Shown here: in pieces, positions 35,451 to 46,400 of the stretch
Layout of the letters: each line of letters starts with the position of its first letter
How positions within the stretch are numbered: the first letter of the stretch is position 1
NCBI GenBank assembly: GCA_019649035.1
Contig: BMAT01008820.1
Span: forward strand, 76,633 to 140,632
Direction of reading: 5' to 3'
DNA: 64,000 bases
Source: Elysia marginata
Lineage: Eukaryota > Mollusca > Gastropoda > Plakobranchidae
Program-made: the position numbers and the translations under genes
Notes under the pieces: generated by a model
Told to the model about the DNA's origin: nothing
Databases searched by the model: none
What the model saw: only the letters and a program-made list of their open reading frames with translations

Positions 35451-36905
35451 AGGATTAAAAGGCGAGTGGGGTTTAGATTAGCCTTAGTTGCTTCTTTAAA
35501 AACTGTTGCACTTCTGACAACTTCTTTGCTTTTGAAAGTAGGTCTAGATTTAAAACTTGAAGGTGTTATCATTTTTATTTAAATATTTAAAGATACAAGA
35601 TGATAAAAAATTGTTGTTTTTTTCTTTTAGGAAGCTTCAAGTGAACCTAAAATTGTAAAAAAAAAGGACTTACATTGAGGCACAGATATTGTTTTAGACT
35701 TTGAGAGTTTCGATTCTAAGAAAATAACGTACTTCTATTATTTCGATAAGAAGGAAGTTTGTTTCGTTTTGAACAATTCCATCAACGTAATTGAACAGGA
35801 ATGATATTAGGTAAGTTAGAGAAGCTATATAAAAAATACAACAAAGACTATTGCCAAGAAAATTAATTGTAAAGGCATGGCAATTTTTCTATAACAAAGT
35901 TTTTTTTTTTAAATTTTGTGCAACATTTTCCAAATGCCTTACGAAGTTCTGCTTTACTTCGTTCTTTTCTTAACCGACTTTCGGCTGTCATCTAAATGAT
36001 ATCAATATTAACATCGCAATCACCTGGGTCATACCTAAGTTCAGTTTATTATGCCTGTCATAATAATAATAAAAAAAAACAAAGTTTTAAACACTATTGT
36101 GTTTTCTATGTACTGCAGTGACAGGAAAGATCATGTTGAGAAGTCTGTATGACGTAGTACGAGCGTGTTTCGTTTACAAGGGAAAGACAAAAAATGACAG
36201 GCTGCTAACAAGCGAGGCAACAGAATATTCAATGTCAATACCACTTAAATACATGTCGCTAAAATAACACCCAGTGTACTTTTGAAAGATGAGAAGATAA
36301 TCTTTTAAAACTGCTATTCAAGTTGTGTTCAAAACTAAATATTTCTTTTTTTACTTTATCTTTTTATTTATCATTACCATGAGCAAATAAAAATGATTTG
36401 GTAAGTAATTGAATGCTGATGAGATTGCAGTACGGGAACAGTGCTTTTTTTACTCCGGCATTATTCTGACTCGGCGATAAAACAAGTGGTCGAATACTTT
36501 GTTCATAGTATCTTTGAGATATTATAGCATTTATATAATGTAAGGCTGAAATCGTGTTTTGTTTTTTCTTCTATTTTTGTTCACAAAACTGAGGTTTCAA
36601 TAATCGGCTTCTAAAGGAAAACCTGTTAAATTTCTCAAAATGAAAATAGATTATTCACGAAAACGACAATCTAAGGGTAAAGAAAGTTTTGTCTCTCCCG
36701 ACTGTGATGTTTGCAGCATTGGACGTCCCTATGGGAACGTGGGAGCTCTTACTGTTGAGAGTTACGTAATGGTCTTTACCATAGCTCAGGATCAGGTTTT
36801 CAGGGAAAAAACACAAATAAGAAAAAATGAAATGGGGCAGAAACCCAGATGGTTTCTCTAAATGGAAGCTGGAAGACAAGAGAAGACATTGAGAAAAGAG
36901 AAAAA

Positions 36906-36906
<1 letters not shown>

Positions 36907-36956
<50 letters not shown>

Positions 36957-36963
36957 GGGGGGC
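36907..36963 (+). repeat. (AG)n tract with adjacent G-run
   Basis: About 45 bases of AG followed by AAAAGGGGGGGGCGG. Confidence 0.95.
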
Positions 36964-37170
36964 GGCAAGGGGAATATTTAAACAGTGGTTTGTAAAATAC
37001 ATGTATTCTCTATAATAAAATTGTGTGGGCCTCATTAGTTTATATTTATCTCCCCAAGTGGTCTATAACAAATCTGATGTTTAGAAAATTCATATCAAAT
37101 GAAACTTGCAACGCAGTAGGTAATCAACGAAAAAGTTTTTACAATAAGGAATCTTCACACAAATAATCAC

Positions 37171-37179
37171 CATATCACA
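37171..37179. repeat. Target-site duplication, left copy
   Basis: CATATCACA, repeated at 37486-37494 on the other side of the SINE. Confidence 0.82.
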
Positions 37180-37485
37180 GTAGTTGGTTGGTTTATTGAA
37201 TTTTAACGTCTCTCTTCAACTACAAGGTTATATCAGAGACGGCGCTTGGGACAATTGAAAGCGTGCTGCCACACTGTGATGTACTGAGCGCTGCATACAC
37301 CACACCCAGTTACATTATCCTGACACCGGGCCGACCAGACTTAGCACTAAATCCATAATGCCAGACACCAGGCGGATCAGCTTCCAATACCAATTTTAAA
37401 GTCCTTGGTTTGACTCGACCGGGGATCGAACCCGTACCTCCCGATCTCTGAGCGAGTGTCTTTACCGCTAGGCCACAGAGCCGGT
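37180..37485 (-). mobile_element. tRNA-headed SINE with target-site duplication
   Basis: Minus strand, from about 37482: GGCTCTGTGGCCTAGCGGTA (A box) and TACGGGTTCGATCCCCGG (B box). The body includes GGTGTCAGGATAATGTAACT, the core also seen at 31.25 kb, and GTGGCAGCACG. The 3' end reads GACGTTAAAATTCAATAAAC followed by CCAA repeats. Flanks CATATCACA at 37171-37179 and 37486-37494 are identical, giving a nine-base duplication and an element of about 306 bases. It appears full-length. Confidence 0.92.
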
Positions 37486-37494
37486 CATATCACA
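37486..37494. repeat. Target-site duplication, right copy
   Basis: CATATCACA, matching 37171-37179. Confidence 0.82.
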
Positions 37495-38465
37495 CTAGTT
37501 CGACAATAAGAGTTTTAACATATAACGTGTAAGACGTGGGTGTAGTAATGTGATTGCATTTCGTTAATATACCTGAAAGAAATCTGTGCCAAAAATTACC
37601 AATGTGAGTTCCATCTAACTAGAAGGGAGGGGAGAGGATGTTATAATATAACATGCATGGTATTTCTTTATACCCTATGTATAGAAAGATTAAACCAATA
37701 AATTTAAGTGTTAATAATAACTTTAATGAAAACGAACGTAATAGCCTCCTCTTCTCTTTTAATTTAAAACCAGATTTTATTGCTGCGAAAAACGTCCTTG
37801 CTTATAAAACGCGAAAACACCCCTTCAGATTATAAGAGCGTAAATTAAAAAAAAATATGTTTTCATTACGGAAGTGATTATGATTCGAACGAATGTCCAA
37901 TACTTGGGTTATCGACGTTTACGTGTTTTGATAAGCGATCAAATAAATTGAACATCAGTTATTTTAGAACTCAATGTTGGGAAAAGCTCATCCAGGTGAT
38001 ATTATTAGAAGATCAATATTTGTATTAAATTGTGCATGATTGAGGTTAAGATCTGCCTTTTTCAACTCATCAAAAATCAAGTCCTGTGTGGTGAACGGGC
38101 ATTTGGTAAGCAAAGTCAAACATTGGAATTGACTTGATTATGATTTTGATATCTGGTAAAAAGACTTTTTATGAGGATTCCCAAGTTTATTTTAGTGACA
38201 TTAGCCGATTCTAATTTGGGGCTCACAAAACATCTTTTCTACTTTGTCAAAACAAAACAAAATATAAATGTAGCAGAGTTTCTTATTTGAATTTTTATTA
38301 GGAAGTCACTTAAAAATGTTACTTCCTAATTGTTAGATTTTTCTTGTATTACAAAAACTGTTACCCCTTATCAATTAAAAAAAAATACACCTTAACATCG
38401 ACTTTTAAGCAGAATGAAATTGCTCCCTAGTAATTTAGAAGTATGATGAAAGTATTTGGTTAAAT

Positions 38466-38530
38466 TTTAATTCATAGCAGGGGCCCTGACAAATTGTTAC
38501 ATTTTAATCCATAGCACGAACCCTGACAAA
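38466..38530. repeat. Short tandem duplication (about 37 bp, two copies)
   Basis: TTTTAATTCATAGCAGGGGC and TTTTAATCCATAGCACGAAC, each followed by CCTGACAAA, stand next to each other. A small local duplication with several differences. Confidence 0.7.
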
Positions 38531-38683
38531 CGATAAAGCTGTCAGTACAAGAAATCGAAAAAAAAAATTGATTTAACAATGGCAAAAAATGGCAAAGACA
38601 ATGAAAATGTAAAGTAAAGTCTAAAAGATAGAAAGAAAAAATATATGTAGTTTATAAAATGGTCATTTTAATTAAAAAAAAAA

Positions 38684-38706
38684 AACCATTCAAACTTTGA
38701 ATGGTT
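38684..38706. repeat. Perfect 11-bp inverted repeat
   Basis: AACCATTCAAA, one C, then TTTGAATGGTT, directly after a run of A. In RNA a one-base loop would open to a larger loop. With an A-run before it, it looks like a hairpin plus A-tract, but it is not a bacterial terminator in this eukaryotic setting. Confidence 0.85.
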
Positions 38707-41700
38707 TAACGGCAATTTCGTCCTCTTGCAAATTTAATTTCGAATTTCATTCAACCTCAAAAGTAGTTATTTTATTGTTTTGAAAATTGTTCTTATCTCT
38801 ATGGAATCTTTACTTCAATGAAAAATGGTAAAATGTTTTACAAGTTATGAAATGGGTGTGACTCGTTTAGCACCGAAACCCTTTTAGTTTGCTTTAATTT
38901 GTAGAACGCTAGGACATAGAAAGAAATTTTGTTTTCATACTTCATTAGGTTTTGACTTATTGCACTTTAAACAACTTATTTAATTTTTTAAGAAATGGGG
39001 AGAATTAGAGTTTTATTAGTGTAAAAGCCAAAAGGACTTTACCGTGTTCTAAAATTCTCTAAAAATGATTTGAATTTTTAAAAAATGGGTTTTAAAACAT
39101 TTTTCGATAGTATAATTATGAAGAAAAACTTCATAAACCATAAAATAAGGCGAACACATTTTTAAGTAAAGTTTTGACCAAGAACTCAAAAATTCCCATT
39201 TTATCGATCCGGTCAGTACCGCATGTAGACTAACTATGTAAAAGCGCTACACTATATTGTTTTACAATTTGTTGTAATTTTGCAATTAAAACATCTTTGT
39301 ACAGGTTCCGTTTTAATCTCAATTTGTTATAGTTTCATATTTTCACTTAGAGTACATTTTAACTTTTTTATGAAATGGCTATCTTTAAATACTACAGGGT
39401 TTTAGTACACAAAACTAATAAAGATACGCGCATCAGAAAATAATTATATTTTGACAATCACTTTGGATTTTGCAATAAATAAGATATTAAGATTAGCTTT
39501 TGTGGTTGAATTCGCAATAGGCCTCGGTTGCCCAAAGCAGTCATAGAAACAACGGTATTAGCGTATAATATTTTTAGATGTTTTATTATCCAATCATAGG
39601 GTTCGCTAAATATGTTCAGTTGTCTGAACAGTTATTAGCAACACCATTCCCGGTATGAAATAAAAAAAATGTAAGGAATACAAAACTGACGAAGTTTACC
39701 GATTCAAACTTAAAACATTGTCATGCTTCGATGTACCATAGTATTTTTTATTCAAATTCGTCATTATTCAATTCACAAGACCACGGCTGAGCCTTGCAGT
39801 TAAATAGTCTGTCATCGCTTAGACTAAATGAAGTAGACGAGATTGTAAAAGGAGTTAAAATATTTTGAAGTAACAATTTAAGAACGCTCACGCTGAAAAA
39901 CTTGCCTTTTGCGTTCAGGCCTTCTTCAATCCACGGCCAATTTCTTATCTTGAATCTTACAACTTTGAACCATGAGAGTCATGCAGCCAGTTTAAAAGTT
40001 TAAAAAATAGAAGATATCGAAGACAATGGAAAATGTAAACTCGGCCTATTATTAGTTCGAGAATTTTCGACCCTTCTGGATTAAACATTGTATAAAACTG
40101 AGGGAAAATTGGTCATTTTTAAAGGATTTGGAAAAAGATTTTAACGTTTTTGTATCCCTTTCTCATTTCTTTAGCTTGAAATCAGTTTATACTGCACTAA
40201 TACCATAGCGAGAAATGGTATAAAGTGAATATCGTTAAAAATCATGTGTAGGTTTTTCAACGAAATTGATATTTTTTTCCAAATACTATTAATGTGGATA
40301 AAAAGCCCACTGCGACTAAACAAAATCCACGCTACGACTAACGAGAGCTGACCTCAGAAAGGTCTAGAGAGTCGCCAGACTGGTGTGGTCATGTAAAAGT
40401 GAGTTAAATATTATTTACATAGAAAATTTGTGTCTTACCTATTATAAAAATACTACAAAACATTAGGTGCTATGGTACCTTAATTTGTAGGATTTTTCTA
40501 TATAAAAAAAGAGTCGTAGTTGCATCAAAATTGCGCATCTTAACTAGTTCTGATCTTCTTTTAAAAGTACAGCAATAACATGACAAAAAATATTCATTGT
40601 TGTAACAGAAATGGAAAGTTGTCATAGAAATTTCAAGACTACTGATCGCTGCTATAAAAATGTGTCGAATATTTCTTGCGATGTAAACTATTATGTACAC
40701 GTGACCGCTAACACTGATGCTCTCTGTCTTTATTTGCTATCTTTCTTTTTTTTCTATCGTTTCGTCAATACAATGGCAAAGAAGAAAAATTTTTGCCAGT
40801 GAAAATTGGTTAATGCTGCTCAGCAGGGCAGAACTAGGATCTAAATTTGTAACACTGGTTGACGCCTTCAGGTTCAATTTGGCTAAAAGTTTTATCGGCG
40901 GAGGCCTGCGGGAGAAACTGGAAAGCTTCAAAAGTGACTCGAGTGCCAAATTTATCTTACAATATTTGTAGTGGAGTTTTATGTTATAGACTGAATAAAA
41001 TACTTACAACCAAAAACTACGGAAGTCTTTCTAATCAAGCATTTCCCTCTTCAAACGTTTTTAAAATAGTAATGATTCCTTAAAGCTATTTGACTTAAAT
41101 ATGAACGTTTCTTACAGTCCCGCATTTCAGACACAGAATATGCTATCTTTTTCTGTTTTCACCATTCGGTAATCTTTATCCTTTTTTTTTCAAGATTACA
41201 GAAATAGGGACAACAACTGACCAATAAATGAGGCAAAGTCAAAGAAGGGTATGCTGCGGAAACAACATTAAGTGCATTCAATTTTTAATTTTCGATTTTA
41301 TGATGGTTCAAATACTGAGTTCATAATCGATCTTTCGTGTTTTCACCAAGAGCCTTTACACTTACAAGAAAGGTCTCTTGCCCACACACTTAACCAGGCA
41401 ATGAATATTCAAGAGGTTATCATCACTTTATTGATTTCATCAACTGGTCGAGGCTGGTGCGACTATCGAAGAGCCTTGAGAAGCAAAGTACTGACTTACT
41501 CCTCCGATATCAGATGGAGGAAAAACGGAAGTCCAGTGAATAACTTAAAACATATCGTTAAATGGGGCAAGCTAATCTTAGCACCATGAGTTTATTTACT
41601 TTTGCGTAATGTCACCTAGACCTTAACCAAACTCCTTGCCTGCGGTGTTTCAAATCCGTGTTTATATCGTACATAAAAAATATCAAGAATTTAGACATTT

Positions 41701-43169
41701 TGAAGAGATAGTTCAGGTTTTATTGAGCTGGATCCATTTCAAAAACTGTTTAATGTTTTTAGATCAAGTTCAATTAGGATTGAACAATAATCTCCCGTAT
41801 TGTTCAAAAGAAAACAGATAAAAACCAGTTAAGCTTTCTGTGCCATTTTGAGAAATATGGCTCTTACAATATTGTTCAAACAAGTACTACAATTTATACA
41901 CGCCTACATACATGTAATTATAAACAGTTATCGTCTACTCCCCTCAACTCAAGCGCAAGTGTTTTTAAACAAACAAATAAAGTGAAAGAAGGAAATTACA
42001 GGATTAATTGAAAAGTGAATGAAGGTGTGAAAGGAAGGTTATCAGTCACCCCTAGTTTTAGGTTGAATTGCTCGACGTTACGAGAAGAACATTGTTTAGT
42101 TAGCAAATGATTTGGTATTTTATCGTAGGTTGACTTGGTTTTTTTTATTCTTTGAAATTAGTGTATTTCTTGTCTCCAAGTCCGCGTCAAATGTTTTGTA
42201 TACTCTATCGGTCTTTCCAAAACAAAGCGTTGTTTTTGGAGGTAATCTACAAAATCTACATAGCCTCTTACAGCCTACTTTTCTAAATATTCAAAAATCA
42301 AAGCAATGATTATTGAATTTCATTGCAGCTTTTGTGTTAAAAAAGTCTTTCCAAAGATTGTCAAGATCAGCCCTGCTACGCCACCAGTCAGGCCTTGGAC
42401 ACCCAAGCGTCTTGTTATCCAAAAAGCCAAAAAATTAGAGGCACTCTTTGTTAAAGAAAGAGTTTAAAAAATCAATATGCTTAAATGAGTTAATTAAACC
42501 CATGCATATCCTCCAGCTTCGTGTTAGTTTTTTGTTGTTGTTGTTGCTACTCTTTAAAAGAAAGCAGACGCTAGATAAGACTATTGGTTTTCTTTTAATT
42601 GTTTCATTGTGGATTTTTGTTAACAAAGTGGCATTAACACTAGAACCCCAACTTTTATAGATAGCCGAGCATCCATCGTGTAAGGACAAGATATGATTTT
42701 AATTGGATATTCTCAGAAGAAAAGAGATAGCTAAACTGATATAAATGAAACATTAGGAAGACTAAGATGGAGAAAGACAGAGAGAAGCAAACACATACTG
42801 AGAGAAAGATAGAGGAGAAGTCAGAATGATAGAACGGCAAAAATATGATAAATGTATGTAAAGCTAAATAGAGAAAGGGTGAGCGAGCATAGGTAATAAG
42901 GTCGTCTCAACTAGACAACGCATCTTCTAATAAGTTCACACAGGAAGGAGGTAGCAGATGTTTTACTAATGAAGCGGATGTGTGACAACCCACAGACCTT
43001 GGTAGTCAGACGGCCTTTCTAGCACCTGTTAAGCTTGTGGTTTTCCCATCACGCCATATGGGTAATTTAGATTATTCTGTGTATCTAGGACCAAAACTAA
43101 GTGGCTGGTGAGTAGTCCTATAAAAGGTTAAAAGTTTCTTTATATTCATGGAGAAGTTGCATATTTACC

Positions 43170-43280
43170 AGCATAGGGACAGAGACTTAAAGAAAGAAAC
43201 AAATAGAGGAGGGAAGAGAGAGACAGACAGACAGAAAGAGAGACAGACAGACAGAAAGAGAGACAGAAAGAAAGAATACT
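43170..43280 (+). repeat. (GACA)n/(GA)n purine tract
   Basis: GAGAGACAGACAGACAGAAA occurs twice in a row, with further GAAA and GACA words. Confidence 0.92.
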
Positions 43281-44052
43281 AGACGATTAACAGACAATAA
43301 AAATGCCAAGTTTATCACAATAAAGATAATTGAAGTTACACTAACAGCTTCACCAATTATATTACGTTTCCGCATGATGTTGATGGCCACAGACAATAGA
43401 GTCGTCATGAAAGTACCTGCTTTCTTCTGTTAAGCCGTTCGCTGAAATGAATTGACAGTTGTGTTAACTTTCAATTATTAAAATCTCTTTGTAAACTGTA
43501 TGTTTTGCAGCCGACTCGAAATTGCTTTCAAGAGACTACAAGGAGCGGGTTAAACATTCAAAGCATCACTGCCTAAAGTTTAAATGATGGATGAAAATTT
43601 AAAATTATCCCCGTCAAAAATTTAAAATGCGTGTAGTTGTGTCATGCCAATATCACCCCTCAGTATAAGTCAAAATGGAAGCAAAACTTTTTGCTCAACA
43701 TTTCAGTACTGGTTAGCCAAATCTGAAACTCAAATTACTGCGATAATGTAATGAATTTTCGGGGGAAAATATTTAGTATTGAAGGAGGCTCAACAATGAC
43801 AATGGTTTCAAAGAAATACTCCAGCCTGATGTAAAAACAAGCTTAAGGCTTAATTAAAACGTTCTGTGTCCAAAGAGCCGCGTCAAGTCTGTATTATCCC
43901 CGATCAAATTGACTAGCAACGTGTTCCCATCAATGAACATACAGCTGGAATAAAATTTATCGTCTCATCTGACGGGATAATTTTCTACCCATCTGTAGTT
44001 TCCATCATCCCCAGCAACATGTCTTCACAAAACGACATTGTTGGTGCTCTAT

Positions 44053-44228
44053 GGTTCGAATTATCAAAACTCAGCAATGGATAAGATAATGAAGACTTAG
44101 CAATGTTTCGAAAAATCAAAACTTTGCAAAAGTTAGAATAATCAAATCTTAGCAATTGTTCAAATTATCAAAACTTAGCAACGGTTCGAATAGTCAAATC
44201 TTAGCAATATTGTTGAAATGGCCAAAAC
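44053..44228. repeat. Degenerate 26-bp minisatellite
   Basis: About seven units of roughly 26 bases with the pattern GTTCGAATTATCAAAACTCA then GCAATG. Units vary by substitution and by one or two bases in length. Two more units appear at 44351-44400, beyond the repeat at 44229-44350. Confidence 0.8.
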
Positions 44229-44350
44229 TCACAAGACCAACGGGGACAAAATAAATCGAACTTATTATTTCCATAACCATACATTAGTTTCAAGTTGCTT
44301 TTTTTGGCACGTTTTCACTTTTCCGATATAGAAATTTGGTACTCTGTTGA
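44229..44350. repeat. 120-bp repeat, copy 1
   Basis: Starts TCACAAGACCAACGGGGAC and contains CATAACCATACATTAGTTTC and GGCACGTTTTCAC. By eye about 91% identical, same orientation, to 45628-45747. It sits between two blocks of the 26-bp minisatellite, as if inserted into it. Confidence 0.9.
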
Positions 44351-44400
44351 TTTATCAAAACTCAGCAATGATTCGAATAATTAAAACTCAGCAACTTTTT
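44351..44400. repeat. 26-bp minisatellite, right block
   Basis: TTATCAAAACTCAGCAATGA then TTCGAATAATTAAAACTCAG, two further units of the repeat at 44053-44228. Confidence 0.8.
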
Positions 44401-45627
44401 ACTCTTTATTTTGACAAAACGGCGTGTGACAAGCTCCGCGCTAGGGGAAGACAAAAACGCTTATCGGGCGTAGAGTAAAAGAAAGATACGTGCAAGACTT
44501 AAATCAGTAAAAAGCACCTGAGAACAATAAAATACGAACTAGTCGTAAAGAAAGAAATAAAGAAACTGCTTTTGCGCTCTTTAAAAACTCGTCATGAAAT
44601 AAAGATTCAGATCTTACATAAACTTTAGTTTTGAAAATCTGAAGTGAAATACTAAAAACATAAACTGAACACAAAGATTAATCTGAAGGAAACGTGTTTT
44701 CATTTTGTTCTTTTGTTGTTAAATATGTGCTTCTCCTCCCACCTCACTCTGTGGTAGTACTGTCGTCAAAATATTAACTTAGTTAAAACATCGATCATAC
44801 TAAGATGGTAAATAACTGTGTAATCAGTTAAAAGGAGCGAACACTAACATTTGCCAAAAGTTGTTATGAATATTAACTGATTCAATTACGCTGGTACGCA
44901 AAAGCAAATATTGAACTCGTACGTCTTTTCATTGTTCAACATTGCTGGTTTTTCGACTACTCTGCAATCTATTTCCCATCTTTTGCTTACTAGCAGAATC
45001 CCAAGGCTCGTTTAATTTCCCGCGGAGGCCGGATACTTTTCCTTATTTGTCATTTTTATCAAACAGTAAGTCGTCGAAATATCCCAAAATGTATGGTCTT
45101 TCAAAAAAGTTAGGTTTAGAGATAATTAATATCGGTACTTGACAATTTATTAAATTAAAGTCGCGCTGAAGTTGGAAAAAACGCAATTGACTTACTTCTA
45201 TTCAGACGACCGGTCCAAAGGTACATTGTCGACCTGGCATGCGTGCATACCCCCTGTTATAGAGATAGGTCGAGACACATCAAGATGCTTTAGCCTCAGT
45301 CTATATATAGAAAGTCCCGGTACTTAGAATAAAAATAAGCAAATGTTCTTTTTTGTTTGTTGATTAATTAAAAAATTAATTGTGGTGATAAAAAGATTTT
45401 CTGGCACTGTCGGGGTTATATCAACGATGTAGAAGTCTTGAAATTTTGTACTTGTACTTTTAAAAATTTAGGTTTGTTGTCCTATCGTTTCATTACACAT
45501 ATTACAAATATAAAAAGATACTTCGCGAATTCAACTTTTATAAGTTAACTAAGATGCCATGTTTGACAACATTAAAGTCACTGTTGACTCGTTTTAATAA
45601 AATATCAATGAACAATAAATGAACCTT

Positions 45628-45747
45628 CACAAGACCAACGGGGACCAAAAAAATCGAAATTATTATTCCCATAACCATACATTAGTTTCAAGTTGCTTTT
45701 TTGGCACGTTTTCACATTTCCGATATGGAAGTTTGGTTTTCTGTTGA
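45628..45747. repeat. 120-bp repeat, copy 2
   Basis: Second copy of 44229-44350, ending with GGTTTTCTGTTGA. It is not bordered by the 26-bp minisatellite. The small open frame starting inside it (45701) is a chance read. Confidence 0.9.
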
Positions 45748-46149
45748 AATTAAATCATTCAACGTTATCGTAGGACAAAAAAGGCTTCTTAGTAAACAAA
45801 CTGCTAACAAAAATAGAGAAAAACGACAGAAGGAATTAGATAGAAGCAATAATACTGCTAACATCAACAATGGTCCAAATTATAATATTATGTTGAAGTT
45901 GACTATATCGGCTAAGTATGAACATTAAAGTTTCACACAATATATTCTGCCAATCCCAAACATTTCTATGATTTTACCTTATAAATATAGAAGATAATTT
46001 CAAAATTAATATCAAAAGCTTAGAATTGCACAGGGAAAAATTAAGAGCATTAACTTTTTGTTGCCTTCATGGTGGCTATATTAACTTAAAAAAAAAACTT
46101 TTCTACGATGCATAATAGGAATAAATTGGAATTTATGCATCAAGGATTA

Positions 46150-46400
46150 GTCGTGTAAAGTAAAACAATTTTCCTTCGGCTCTTCGAAAGTGCAAGATCG
46201 TGTCTCAGAGTCACAGGTGACATGGCAATGTGACCAGCTGTTAGAATAAAACTTTTGATACGGAAAGCGTTTGCTGCACCTTTTCGAAAGTGTCCCGAAC
46301 GGCAACTACAAACCAATATATCGTCTAAACTCACCTCTGCTCGAACCCAAGACATCTTGGTCCGAAAGCCGAAAGTATGAAGCTCGACCATACCTCACCA
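46150..46400 (-). mobile_element. Decayed tRNA-headed SINE
   Basis: Minus strand shows TATGGTCGAGCTTCATACTT, then TTTCGGACCAAGATGTCTTG, then GGGTTCGAGCAG (B-box type), followed by a body with TTCGGGACACTTTCGAAAAG. The A box is degraded and no tail or duplication is clear. The 83-residue open frame across it is repeat-derived, not a gene. Confidence 0.45.

Larger units (their letters stand above)
37500..44050. other. AT-rich non-coding stretch
   Basis: Short repeats at 38.47 and 38.68 kb and an inverted pair TTAGGAAGT/ACTTCCTAA at 38298-38329. Open frames of 60-105 codons at 40.7-41.6 kb have no domain motif and no matched splice sites. Nothing supports a gene. Confidence 0.5.

Noticed and set aside
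40717-41589. Overlapping frames of 70-105 residues on both strands, considered as exons
   Set aside because: Both strands look equally plausible, no splice site pairs fit, and no motif was recognised. Possibly an old repeat.
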